From Brevibacillus brevis (GTDB lineage Bacteria; Bacillota; Bacilli; Brevibacillales; Brevibacillaceae), in the NCBI RefSeq assembly GCF_900637055.1, contig NZ_LR134338.1:6597501-6661500 (forward strand): 64,000 nucleotides of DNA, given 5' to 3'. The first letter of the stretch is position 1. Every line of letters begins with the position of its first letter. Under the pieces are notes generated by a model, which saw only the letters and a program-made list of their open reading frames with translations, searched no databases and was not told the origin of the DNA. Both the position numbers and the translations under genes were made by a program. Of the stretch, positions 1 to 8,427 are shown one piece after another.

Positions 1-343
1 TCGAAAAAAATACTCCTTTTTTTTGATATTTCCTAAGCCGATTATAGACTTGGTCTGCAATCACTCTATACACCAGTGCATCTTCTAAATGTAGAATTGA
101 CAAAGTACGGTAAGCACCTTTAGTTTTAGCCATCTCAAAAGTACTTGGTTTTTTGGGGGTGTACGATCCACTAAGAATACGTTCCCTGACAGTTTTAATT
201 TGATGGTCTAAATTCAACTCATATTCTAAGTAATCTATACAGTCACGTACATTTGCTGTCTTGAGATCTTTACGAATGACCTTCCAAGTATTTTTTAAGT
301 TTCGAAGGCTAAACATCTCATTGAATTCTCGGTCACTTGCCAT
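1..343 (-). CDS. Reverse transcriptase (DRT/UG type), N-terminal part, cut by window edge
   Basis: Reading the minus strand from ATG at 343 (Shine-Dalgarno GAGGTG nine bases upstream) gives 114 codons without a stop up to the window edge. The segment with an IL.G.Y.P stretch, then GAYRTLSILHLEDALVYR and IADQ, matches the fingers region (RT motifs 0-1) of bacterial RNA-directed DNA polymerases, especially the 'unknown group' and defence-associated RTs. The catalytic YxDD box would lie beyond the left edge, so activity cannot be judged. It is the last visible gene of a minus-strand operon that also encodes two nucleases, 56 bp after the preceding gene. A group II intron RT or retron RT is less likely because no intron or msr-like RNA lies upstream. 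Confidence 0.7.
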   Translation of the reverse strand, partial: MASDREFNEMFSLRNLKNTWKVIRKDLKTANVRDCIDYLEYELNLDHQIKTVRERILSGSYTPKKPSTFEMAKTKGAYRTLSILHLEDALVYRVIADQVYNRLRKYQKKGVFFS

Positions 344-399
344 ATTTTTAGCACCTCTTCAATTAGGGACTGAGAGTCAAATTTAAGGTAATGATGCAT

Positions 400-1044
400 T
401 TACTTAGCAAGAAAGTACTGTTGATCTTCGAATTTCAAGCATATTCCTCTGTTACTATCGTTCCCCCATAAAAAATCATCGCACCAGCATTTTTCCTCCT
501 CTCCTATCTCTAATATGTTTTTCCACCCGCATCCCTGACACCAAATAAGGGCACTTCCGCATTCTCTACAATTTCCAGCTAAAAATAAAGTTACAATCCC
601 ATCAACAACAAAACCATTACTTTGATCCATCACAATACAATCGTTTTCACAACTTGGGCACATCTTCCACATTTCAGGAACAACTAACTCAAGAGCCTCT
701 TCTATGGAAAATATCCTTAAATCTAATCCCGAGAACTGTGCCTTCCTTTCCGCCGGTTTAGTCCAACCTGAGTTAGTAACTATAACAGCTTTATTAGCAC
801 CCACAGCATTCGCAAGGGAAAGTACTTCTTCAACAACTTTTACATCCAGTACATTCTTCCTGAGCTTGGCATCAATCAATATCCCTAGTTTATGACCCTT
901 ACCCATTATTTCCCACCATACATCTATCTGTCTTGGCTGCCCAGTAACTAGGTCAGGCAACGTAATATTTTTTTCCACCTTACCAATTTGCTCCATCTGT
1001 CTGTAAAGTTCCCCCACTGCTTCTTGGTATTCTTGCCATTTCAT
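400..1044 (-). CDS. PD-(D/E)XK (Mrr-like) nuclease with C-terminal zinc ribbon
   Basis: 214 residues. The N-terminal half carries the restriction-endonuclease fold signature: RQIDV (Asp41) followed by ILIDAK (Asp58, Lys60), the usual D...(D/E)xK metal-binding arrangement, with the helix ..VVEEVLSLANAVGANKAVIVTNSGW after it. The C-terminal third has cysteine pairs CPSC, CREC and CQGC typical of a zinc ribbon, which may contact DNA. Family knowledge: Mrr-like proteins cleave modified or foreign DNA. It lies between vsr and the reverse transcriptase gene in the same orientation with gaps of 45 and 56 bp, so the three are probably co-transcribed. The exact substrate cannot be told from sequence. 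Confidence 0.7.
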   Translation of the reverse strand: MKWQEYQEAVGELYRQMEQIGKVEKNITLPDLVTGQPRQIDVWWEIMGKGHKLGILIDAKLRKNVLDVKVVEEVLSLANAVGANKAVIVTNSGWTKPAERKAQFSGLDLRIFSIEEALELVVPEMWKMCPSCENDCIVMDQSNGFVVDGIVTLFLAGNCRECGSALIWCQGCGWKNILEIGEEEKCWCDDFLWGNDSNRGICLKFEDQQYFLAK

Positions 1045-1089
1045 TCAAAACACGCCCTTTCCTCCAAGTTTTGTCTGTCTATCAGCGAT

Positions 1090-1809
1090 TTATTTTTTAC
1101 ATATTTTCGCATTCTCAATGAAGTTAATGATTTTATCTATCACGCACTGATAATCTTTTTTAACCTCATGTTCCCAAACTCTCAATATGTTCCAACCAAT
1201 TGAAACGTAGTAATTGTTCACTTCTAAATCCCGTTGCTTATTCTTGTTTAGTTTTTCAATCCAATATTGTGTGTTTGTTTTCGGTATTACAGCATGTGCG
1301 GGGCAGTAGTGCCAAAAACATGAATCCAGAAAGATAACAACTCGATATTTCTTTATTGAAAAATCAGGTCTTCCCACAAGCGTTTTCACATTTCTCCGAA
1401 TTCTAATACGCCTACTCCAAAGCTCTCGGCTTACTCTGTCTTCCAATTTGGACACTGATCTTATTTTGCTCATCATCCTGCTTCTTACTTCCTTTGAAAC
1501 AATGTCTGCCATCACCATCACCCCACAAGTAAAAGAGATAATAACAAAAATGGACTTAGTTTTCCTAAGCCCGATAGCATCAACTTGGTTATTCTCTTCA
1601 ATTATATCTCTTAGTTCTTCTTCTGTGAAAAGTGGATTAAGCCGATCAAGCATAGCACGACAATTTGGATATACTGAGATTAAATTCTTCGCCAGATTCA
1701 TGATATAGTCTAGCCCCAACATGGAGATTAACCTGGTATCCAGTACGAAATCCAATACACTATATCCGAATAATTCACTTTTCTCCGGCATCATAGATAC
1801 TTTGTCCAT
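1090..1809 (-). CDS. vsr: Very short patch repair (Vsr) endonuclease with N-terminal extension
   Basis: The last 140 residues (from ATG at 1512, MADIVSKEVRSRMMSKI) are a full Vsr domain: the VGRPDFS strand with the catalytic Asp, then FLDSCFWHYCP and the NKNKQRD and LRVWEHE segments. Vsr nicks T:G mismatches made by deamination of 5-methylcytosine and usually accompanies a cytosine-5 methyltransferase; one is encoded at 4995. The reading frame stays open about 99 codons upstream of the classical Vsr start and looks coding there, overlapping the end of the preceding gene. I give the ATG at 1809 as start; 1512 (preceded by GTGGGGTG) is the alternative and would give a normal-sized Vsr. The extension is not recognised. 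Confidence 0.8.
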   Translation of the reverse strand: MDKVSMMPEKSELFGYSVLDFVLDTRLISMLGLDYIMNLAKNLISVYPNCRAMLDRLNPLFTEEELRDIIEENNQVDAIGLRKTKSIFVIISFTCGVMVMADIVSKEVRSRMMSKIRSVSKLEDRVSRELWSRRIRIRRNVKTLVGRPDFSIKKYRVVIFLDSCFWHYCPAHAVIPKTNTQYWIEKLNKNKQRDLEVNNYYVSIGWNILRVWEHEVKKDYQCVIDKIINFIENAKICKK

Positions 1810-2134
1810 TTCCAAATTTCCATTGCTGGTACCCAGCAGGTTTGAACCCAACTCCAAGTACTGCAGCAGCTGTCCCACTGGTGCTTCCGGTTATCGGTTT
1901 TATCACTTTATATTTAGCCCCAATACGTTCCACATGTCCTTGATTTGCTAAGATTTCAAGATCACGGTAAATCCAGCCGCTAGGATCTGGTTTCTCTAAA
2001 ATTGAACCCTCCAACAATGTCATCCTTTCTCCCGCTTTTGCAGATTTGTCATAGAATCCACTTGCTTGGTTAAGAAAAACATTAGCTGTCTTGTTACTAG
2101 AGCTAGAGGCAAAGAGCTTTGGTTTTAAAAACAT
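1775..2134 (-). CDS. DUF4357-like domain protein
   Basis: 119 residues, ATG at 2134 behind a CGGAGGA ribosome site. The C-terminal stretch TSGTAAAVLGVG followed by GYQQWKFGNG resembles the DUF4357 pattern (S.sAAA.v.G...nG...Wk...G), a small domain found in or next to restriction-modification proteins. The N-terminal part (residues 1-50) could be a second, poorly conserved copy, as is common in that family. It starts 35 bp after the upstream gene and its end overlaps the beginning of the vsr frame, which suggests translational coupling. Function unknown; DNA binding is a guess from family context. Confidence 0.5.
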   Translation of the reverse strand: MFLKPKLFASSSSNKTANVFLNQASGFYDKSAKAGERMTLLEGSILEKPDPSGWIYRDLEILANQGHVERIGAKYKVIKPITGSTSGTAAAVLGVGFKPAGYQQWKFGNGQSIYDAGEK

Positions 2135-2169
2135 ACATGTTCCTCCGAAGTTGTTTTGTTTTGCAATTA

Positions 2170-2601
2170 TTAGCGTGTAAGAAAATCAATTTCTTCTTGG
2201 CTAAGCCCTCGGTATATTCCACATCCATGGGTTTTGGACCAGTCTACCTGAACAAATGGACTCAATTCCCTTTGCCCGCCCATTGTAACCCAGCGTTGAG
2301 TAGCTTTAAATACCCCAGCCAATGCCCCTTGCGGCTGTAAGTCAGGAACTGCTGCTTTTAACTCTGTGCCTAGAGCGTTCCCTGGGTGATTCAGAAAGTA
2401 ATCCCATACTTTACGCTGCTTTTCCGATAAGCCTTCAGCAAACTCTTTCAACATCTTAAGATATGCATAATCCCGAAGAGGATTTTCATTTTCCTGAACA
2501 CTCTCCTCAGGTTGTAACTGACGTAGATGAAAGTCAAGCAAAGCCCGCGCCTTTCTCAGCGATTCCATGTCATTAAGGTCAATCTCCAATGTCATTTTCA
2601 T
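2170..2601 (-). CDS. Hypothetical protein, first gene of the vsr/RT operon
   Basis: 143 residues, ATG at 2601 with AAGGAG about ten bases upstream. The middle part (SEKQRKVWDYFLNHPGNALGT, then ELKAAV) reads like a winged-helix and the end is rich in aromatic and glycine residues (HGCGIYRGL). I do not recognise a named family. It leads a run of five same-strand genes (this one, DUF4357-like, Vsr, nuclease, reverse transcriptase) with very short spacing, so it may be a regulator or specificity component of that set; this is inference from position only. Confidence 0.45.
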   Translation of the reverse strand: MKMTLEIDLNDMESLRKARALLDFHLRQLQPEESVQENENPLRDYAYLKMLKEFAEGLSEKQRKVWDYFLNHPGNALGTELKAAVPDLQPQGALAGVFKATQRWVTMGGQRELSPFVQVDWSKTHGCGIYRGLSQEEIDFLTR

Positions 2602-2818
2602 TTTCCAAAGACTCCTTTTTATCTTTTAGCATTATGCTAACATATAAATATCAGTTTGCAAACAGTGTTAAAATATTTAATTCTCGTCTTAAGACTTTGA
2701 ATATGGACTAATCATCTTTGGAACTGTCGGCATATAATAAAGAGCCCTTACCATAAATGGATAAGTGGCTATTTATAAAATTGCACCTCTACGATTAACA
2801 CAACAGGCTCATTATTTT
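2602..2818. other. AT-rich intergenic stretch, promoter region of the vsr/RT operon
   Basis: 217 bases, very AT-rich, between two minus-strand genes. It must hold the promoter of the five-gene operon to its left and the end of the upstream gene. I see no convincing hairpin with a T-run, no repeat and no small gene with a ribosome site. Confidence 0.3.
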
Positions 2819-4030
2819 TCAAGAATGCTTTTTTAATTGGTTTAGAACTGTACTAATAAACAATTCAAAAGTTTCTTTAGTTAAATTCTTCTCTAGATCT
2901 TTAATTAGTTGTATATTAATTGGAATTGTTATTGACTCATTTACAACAATTTCAATAGTTGAAACAGGCTCTTCAAAACTATCGCTAAGATACAAAAAAT
3001 TTATACATTGTCTTAACAAAGTTATTAACACATTTGATTCTATAGAGGGATAGACATACTCGATGTATAACTTTAGAGTTGATCTTTCATATCTAAAACT
3101 TTTCAATATCAATCTGTTTGTCATAAGGACTTGTCTAATAGCGATATAATTCTGATCAAAATTTGTTTCCGGATGGATACCAGGAAATTCTTTGGCATGT
3201 TCATACCAGAAGATTTCATACGCTATTCCTATTTGTCTTGCAACTTCCGAAAGCTTCTTAATTTCATCTTTCAGTTCTTTTAATGTCGATTGAACTAAAG
3301 TGGGTGATCTTCTGTTTCCATTCTTATAAGTTATAGTTTCTGTTCTTTCATCTATTGTATAATCAAAATGAGCTTCAGCGTTTCTCAAAGCTGTATTAGT
3401 ATCTTCATAAAGGAGCCTGAAATCACTTTCAATATTTTTATAATTTCTGTCTCGCTTTGAGAAATACTTTTCTGAAAAATATCGTGACTCGATATTATCT
3501 ATCGGAGTTCCTATTGAATCGTATTCCAAAATAAATATAATTGGGCTCAATAATTTATTTAAAACACCTTCAATGGTGTCTTTGAAAACATTCAAGTGAA
3601 ACATGATTACATCTTGCTTTCTTATAAAATCAGGGTCTAATTGGTTTAATGATTGTATTTTAGAAGACATATAAAGCATATTTCTAAAGGCTGAACTCTT
3701 TATATTAAGAATAGAATTGTAATTATCAATATATGCTGAATGATGATTTTTATAGAATCCATCAAGTAATTTTAATACAGCAACTATACGCTCTTTAATT
3801 AGATATTGCTTGTTTTCATCAACAACACTGTATTCTCTTCGATATTTATAAAATTCATCAACAATACTTGGATAACTTTTTATCCCATTATTTTTGATTT
3901 CGACCAAAATTTTTTCAGTGTAAGGTAAATAATCCGACAGCCAAGAAATTATTTTTTGATTTTTGAGTTCTAAAGTTTTATCCTCCTTTAATAAGGAAGT
4001 ATAATCGATTATTGTGTTTACATATCGCAA
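2819..4030 (-). CDS. Large helical protein with HEPN-like Rx4H motif
   Basis: 403 residues, probably starting at TTG 4030 behind AGGGGGC. Predicted to be almost wholly helical. Around residue 216 it has ALRNAEAHFDY, an Rx4H arrangement (Arg216, His221) embedded as in HEPN-fold ribonucleases, with N after R and a following aromatic residue. HEPN proteins often act as RNases in toxin or abortive-infection systems. No other domain is recognised and there is no membrane segment. It lies 65 bp downstream of a second HEPN-type gene on the same strand, so they may be a pair. The HEPN assignment rests on one motif and is moderate at best. Confidence 0.45.
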   Translation of the reverse strand: MRYVNTIIDYTSLLKEDKTLELKNQKIISWLSDYLPYTEKILVEIKNNGIKSYPSIVDEFYKYRREYSVVDENKQYLIKERIVAVLKLLDGFYKNHHSAYIDNYNSILNIKSSAFRNMLYMSSKIQSLNQLDPDFIRKQDVIMFHLNVFKDTIEGVLNKLLSPIIFILEYDSIGTPIDNIESRYFSEKYFSKRDRNYKNIESDFRLLYEDTNTALRNAEAHFDYTIDERTETITYKNGNRRSPTLVQSTLKELKDEIKKLSEVARQIGIAYEIFWYEHAKEFPGIHPETNFDQNYIAIRQVLMTNRLILKSFRYERSTLKLYIEYVYPSIESNVLITLLRQCINFLYLSDSFEEPVSTIEIVVNESITIPINIQLIKDLEKNLTKETFELFISTVLNQLKKHS

Positions 4031-4095
4031 TTTTGCCCCCTACTTTCAATATTTAAGTGAGTAGTCTCCTTTTCAAAAAGGCTTCCTCTTGATAT

Positions 4096-4821
4096 CTATT
4101 CCTCATCATCCATAATGTTTTCCAGATCAATAGCGCTTTGCTGCTCGTTAGTAATCATAAACCCCATTCCAAGAATATTAGCTCTTAGTGCATCTGCTTT
4201 AGACATCTTTTGCTGCCGATAATCGTGCAAAATATCAAGGACTTTACCAACGTCTTTAGCATTGGGAACTTCAGGATAATAACTTGATCCATCAAGAGCG
4301 AGGCAGTATTTATTGACTATCTTCCAAGCAAGGTCAATGAGTACCTCGATATCTTGGTTAGTTAAGGAGGCATCTTGCAGTAATCTGTTGCGATCTAAAT
4401 AGTACTTTCTATCATTATGAGCAAACACCTTACTTCGCCATGTGGATAGGTTTCCTATCGCAACATATTGCCATCTAATTTCTTCTTTATCCTTTTTAAT
4501 TGTACTTAAGGATACAAGCGGCGAGTCATCTGGACTCTCCTTATAATCAAATAACGAGAGAGAATCACTGACAATCCCAAGAAATTTATAAAGACTCCCG
4601 TCTTGAGCCTTCTCTTCATATAGTTTAAATAGGGATACTATGATGTCACTAAACAGTGAAAGGTTTGTTAAGGTAAAGAAGCCAGACGCTAAATGCATTT
4701 CTTCTGAGCGATCCTGCATTCGAGCTTGCAAGTACCTCCATAAATCATATTTAGAGCGGACGAGCATAATGTCCTGCATTATACGTCTAATATAAGTCGT
4801 CATAGTTTCTTTGGTATACAT
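4096..4821 (-). CDS. AbiU2-like HEPN protein
   Basis: 241 residues, ATG at 4821 with GGAGGATATT in front. The start (LVRSKYDLWRYLQ), the central helix FFTLTNLSLFSDIIVSLFKLYEE and the motif WRSKVFAHND (Arg129-x5-His135, followed by D) fit the AbiU2/HEPN family, in which the R...H pair forms the RNase active site. Related proteins were first known from lactococcal abortive infection. The C-terminal 60 residues are acidic and helical. It is transcribed away from the neighbouring methyltransferase gene; the 170 bp between them must hold two divergent promoters. Confidence 0.65.
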   Translation of the reverse strand: MYTKETMTTYIRRIMQDIMLVRSKYDLWRYLQARMQDRSEEMHLASGFFTLTNLSLFSDIIVSLFKLYEEKAQDGSLYKFLGIVSDSLSLFDYKESPDDSPLVSLSTIKKDKEEIRWQYVAIGNLSTWRSKVFAHNDRKYYLDRNRLLQDASLTNQDIEVLIDLAWKIVNKYCLALDGSSYYPEVPNAKDVGKVLDILHDYRQQKMSKADALRANILGMGFMITNEQQSAIDLENIMDDEE

Positions 4822-4994
4822 AATATCCTCCTAATCTACAAGTTTTTCATTAATGTACCAGCGTGTTTTTTGTTGATAATATTGAATTTTATAAGATATG
4901 GTGTTATGCTGCTCTTATATACTGAGAGAATCGGTAGGAATTTATAGAGATATGTAGAATAGTAATCAGAACAAACGTTCTGTAGGTGGGGAAT

Positions 4995-6662
4995 ATGAAA
5001 AAATTATCTGTAATTGATCTTTTTGCGGGTGCTGGTGGATTAAGTCTTGGTTTCCAGCAGACAAATAAAGTCGATATTAAAGCTGCTGTAGAAAATAACA
5101 AATACGCGAAAAAGAGCTACGAAAGAAATCACCCACAAAATGTAACAATATACAACGACATAAGGCAAGTAGATTATGATGAGTTAACTGAGCGATATGG
5201 AGAAATTGACATTGTTATCGGTGGCCCTCCATGTCAAGGCTTTTCTAATGCAAATCGCCAGAAAAATGAACTGATATCTACCAATAACCAGTTAGTAAAA
5301 GAGTATATCCGGGCCATTCAAGAATTGGCTCCAAAAGCATTTGTAATGGAAAATGTAAAAATGATGGGCTCATCAAAGCATAAATTTTTCTTGTTAGAGA
5401 ATGAACATGAGGAAATAATTGACGAATTAAAAATTTTGCCTATCGAGGAAAAGGTCACACTAGGTCAGGTCAATATACTTTCACAACACTTAGTTGATTT
5501 TCTAAAGGAACAAGAGGATCTCAACCTTAGGCTTTACTTATTGGATAGCAAGGAACTACTATCAAAATTTAATTCGTTCATAAGAAACCGGAATAATATT
5601 TCTCAGTATTTATCCAAAAACCTCAGCTTCTTAAAGAAAGTTTTGAAGAAATGGGATAGCTACCATCAATGTTATTGGAACAATCGCTACAGGGAGATAT
5701 GGTTCAATGTCAAAGAGATGCTTGAAATCTTTATACAGTTAGGCTCTATTAATCCAGACTTTATAAATTACTTAGGGATTATTACAGAAACACAAAAAAT
5801 TCTGTGGAAAAAAGATGAGATAATATCTAATGGTATTGAGTTGGTTGACATTGATATTGATGCCCATGATGTATTTGCATTTTTAAAGACATATAACGTA
5901 TTGGAGTATATCGAGAGGAAACTAGAAAGTCTCGGTTACATCACCGACAAAAAAATACTAAACGCAGCTGATTTTGGTGTACCACAAATCAGAGAAAGGT
6001 TATTCTTAATAGGTGTTAGAGATGAACTCTTGAACGGAAAAGAGGTCCAGCTACCTCAAAAAGTACTTGGTACAGAGGAGTATTTTACAGCTTTCCATGC
6101 ATTCAGTGATCTGGAACACATTATCCCTGACAAGAACGTAAGCACAAATTATAAAATAAAAAACTTACTAAATACAGATCATCCATTAACACGGTATCTA
6201 AATGGAGATGTCCAAGAACTGTACAATCACATTATTACTGATTCAACGGAAACCGCATTAGAACGATTCAAAGCCCTGGGGCAAGGCGAAAATTTCCACG
6301 ACTTAAAGGAAGAACAAAAATCAACTTACAGTGATCCCGGAAGAACCCAAAATACAGTATATCAGCGCCTTCAATATGATTCTCCCTCAGGAACAGTACT
6401 CAACGTCAGGAAATCGATGTGGATTCATCCAAAGTTGGACAGGGCCGTCAGCATAAGGGAAGCAGCCAGACTACAGTCCTTCCCAGACTCTTACGTTTTT
6501 TGTGGAACAAAAGATGCACAATATCAACAAATAGGAAATGCTGTGCCTCCCCTTCTTGCAAGAGCTGTAGCTGAAAAGGTTCTTGAATTATTGGGAGTTG
6601 AAGTTGAAGAGAAATTGTCTCATCTAATAGGAAAGCATACGAATGTTTTATACTGTGAATGA
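4995..6662 (+). CDS. dcm: DNA (cytosine-5-)-methyltransferase
   Basis: 555 residues from ATG 4995 (GGTGGGGA just upstream). Motif I DLFAGAGG (8-15) binds S-adenosylmethionine; motif IV GGPPCQGFS holds the catalytic Cys80; motif VI ENV at 119; motif VIII QIRERLF near 331; motif IX EAARLQSFPDSY near 495; motif X QIGNAVPP near 525. So all landmarks of an active C5 methyltransferase are present. A helical insertion of about 170 residues separates motifs VI and VIII, which is unusual. The only plus-strand gene of the defence area, it converges with the GHKL/DUF6339 operon. The likely role is to mark host DNA so that the nearby ATPase/nuclease genes spare it. Confidence 0.93.
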   Translation: MKKLSVIDLFAGAGGLSLGFQQTNKVDIKAAVENNKYAKKSYERNHPQNVTIYNDIRQVDYDELTERYGEIDIVIGGPPCQGFSNANRQKNELISTNNQLVKEYIRAIQELAPKAFVMENVKMMGSSKHKFFLLENEHEEIIDELKILPIEEKVTLGQVNILSQHLVDFLKEQEDLNLRLYLLDSKELLSKFNSFIRNRNNISQYLSKNLSFLKKVLKKWDSYHQCYWNNRYREIWFNVKEMLEIFIQLGSINPDFINYLGIITETQKILWKKDEIISNGIELVDIDIDAHDVFAFLKTYNVLEYIERKLESLGYITDKKILNAADFGVPQIRERLFLIGVRDELLNGKEVQLPQKVLGTEEYFTAFHAFSDLEHIIPDKNVSTNYKIKNLLNTDHPLTRYLNGDVQELYNHIITDSTETALERFKALGQGENFHDLKEEQKSTYSDPGRTQNTVYQRLQYDSPSGTVLNVRKSMWIHPKLDRAVSIREAARLQSFPDSYVFCGTKDAQYQQIGNAVPPLLARAVAEKVLELLGVEVEEKLSHLIGKHTNVLYCE

Positions 6663-6718
6663 GAGAGCATAATGCCCTCTCATTCTTTATTCCTCTGTAG
6701 ATTTGAATGATATTAAGG

Positions 6719-7543
6719 TTACTTATTCAGTAACTTTTCTATCTGATCAATTATGATTTTTTTAATATCCTCTTCCTCTAGTGCATCGATAATGGTTACA
6801 CCGCCTAGACGATTAATATGCTTTGTAAGTTCACGAAAAGATTCACGACTATAAAAACTCTGTCCTTCTCGTTTTCTGTCAGCTAAAACAGACAAAATTG
6901 CTTTTGCCCATTTTCGATTTCTTGAAAATCCCCTTTCGAGAAGATTAACCTGAATCTCTTGGTTGTAAAGTAGAATTTTAGTCAGTTCAAATTTGTCTTC
7001 TCGATTCTCATCAAATGAGACATATCCAAACCACCACAAACGTGCAATTCCATTTCTAAAAAGAGCTCTGTCCGTATTTGAAGTTTTTCCTTGAAAGAAA
7101 TACCTACGCCTTATTTTCTCCTCTGGATCTTTCTTTTTTTTGCCACTATTTACATCCTGAATGGTATCCTCTTCTTCAGCTAACAAATCTTCCTCTTCAG
7201 GGATATCCGCATCAATCCCCCACCTCGCCTGCATGTAATCCCAAAAAGGAACATGGGCCAAATAAGTCCAAATACGTTCGTCAGTTGCATCTGTAATAGA
7301 CAAATTTTTGAATGCTGAGTAAAGTGTAATTGTGTTTTCTAAATCAAAATTATTTCTTGTTCCTTCTGGCTTTTTCAACTGAATATCCTCGAAATGATAG
7401 TTAGATTCAAGACTCCATCCATCATTTTGGAAAAATTCATCAAGCCATGGAGTTTCTCGTGTATACTGTCCTTGTGCCAGGTTATGAGGGATATTTGTTT
7501 TCAGGTTTTCTAAATTATCTTGGCTAAGAAATTTAATTTTCAT
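6719..7543 (-). CDS. DUF6339 family protein
   Basis: 275 residues from ATG 7543 (GGGGGAAATGATC before it). The pattern FLSQDNLENLKTNI at the start, then TRETPWLDEFF, TITLYSAFKNLSITDATDERIWTYLAH (read in parts), WDYMQARW, RYFF, GIARLWWFGY and NRLGGVTIIDAL is that of DUF6339. From memory this family is typically found with cytosine methyltransferases and GHKL ATPases in restriction-like loci. Its biochemical function is unknown; no nuclease motif is evident. Here it is the last gene of a five-gene operon and overlaps the preceding small gene by 11 bp. Confidence 0.75.
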   Translation of the reverse strand: MKIKFLSQDNLENLKTNIPHNLAQGQYTRETPWLDEFFQNDGWSLESNYHFEDIQLKKPEGTRNNFDLENTITLYSAFKNLSITDATDERIWTYLAHVPFWDYMQARWGIDADIPEEEDLLAEEEDTIQDVNSGKKKKDPEEKIRRRYFFQGKTSNTDRALFRNGIARLWWFGYVSFDENREDKFELTKILLYNQEIQVNLLERGFSRNRKWAKAILSVLADRKREGQSFYSRESFRELTKHINRLGGVTIIDALEEEDIKKIIIDQIEKLLNK

Positions 7544-7718
7544 GATCATTTCCCCCGGAAGCTAGGTCTTCCAATTTTTTCAATGCAGAGGTAAATGGAT
7601 TACCAACCAGTTTTTGAGCAATCCAGAATGAGGATTCCTCTCCCTCCCCAAACTCATGATCAGTAAGATCTACTCCGATCTCTTTCAACTTTTCGTTAAG
7701 AACAGAAAACCATGCCAT
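7533..7718 (-). CDS. Small hypothetical protein in GHKL operon
   Basis: 61 residues, ATG at 7718 with GAAGGAAG upstream, overlapping the DUF6339 start. Acidic and helical, no cysteine and no membrane segment. It sits 25 bp after the preceding gene, so the overlap and spacing support it as a real member of the operon. No family recognised; a small adaptor or antitoxin-like partner would be compatible but is speculation. Confidence 0.55.
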   Translation of the reverse strand: MAWFSVLNEKLKEIGVDLTDHEFGEGEESSFWIAQKLVGNPFTSALKKLEDLASGGNDHEN

Positions 7719-7743
7719 ATCTTGAAGTTCTTCCTTCGCTTCA

Positions 7744-8427
7744 TTACTCGATACTTCTATATTCTTTTAGCAGAAGTGAAAGGGCAGGAACCACGATTAG
7801 AGAATTAAGTAATGACTGAAAAGATTCGTTTGCCTTCAATAGCCTTTGATAGGACTTGAAATTTTCTGAAGACATTTTTACTTTTACATAAGGATTTGCC
7901 AGCTCTACAACCATTGAAGGTGCATTGACTCTCTTGTCTTCCACTACCCTAAAAATGGAAGGTACTTTTCTTAAAGACTCTATATCCTTTTTTATATTAA
8001 TTTTACGATGTTCTCCAACTGCTAGTACATCAGCCTTCATCACAGAAAAAGAATAGTCTTTATAGGCAGGATGGAAGTCGTAATTCTGGTATTCAACTAT
8101 ATTATCTGATGCCAGAATTAATGAGTTAATATCTACTCTTCCTATTAACTTATCAGATGGTATCTCGAAAGTGAATTGTGACTCGTAGGAACGATATAGT
8201 TCACGAAATCCTGAGCTAGGGCACTCAATATGAGCAACAAAGCAGGCATTTTCCTCCATAATTAATTTTTGCAAATCATGATTATCTGTTGACATTTCAG
8301 CTATAAAAACGTATTTCCCATTTGATAAAATTGGATTTTCAATAGATGAACTAAACTTAGTGGTAACAAAATCATCAGAAAAGTCCGCCATAACTGGATG
8401 AGGATACTCTCTTGCACTAATTTGCAT
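7744..8427 (-). CDS. Hypothetical protein in GHKL operon
   Basis: 227 residues, ATG at 8427 behind GGAGGTGATTTTAC. It overlaps the end of the GHKL ATPase gene by 11 bp, so translation is coupled. The sequence is mixed alpha/beta with beta-rich N-terminal 150 residues (for example KYVFIAEMSTD, ACFVAHIECPSSGFRELY) and a helical tail ending in a hydrophobic helix. I do not recognise the family. Its tight coupling to the ATPase suggests a stoichiometric partner, perhaps the part that recognises or cuts the target. Confidence 0.6.
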   Translation of the reverse strand: MQISAREYPHPVMADFSDDFVTTKFSSSIENPILSNGKYVFIAEMSTDNHDLQKLIMEENACFVAHIECPSSGFRELYRSYESQFTFEIPSDKLIGRVDINSLILASDNIVEYQNYDFHPAYKDYSFSVMKADVLAVGEHRKINIKKDIESLRKVPSIFRVVEDKRVNAPSMVVELANPYVKVKMSSENFKSYQRLLKANESFQSLLNSLIVVPALSLLLKEYRSIE

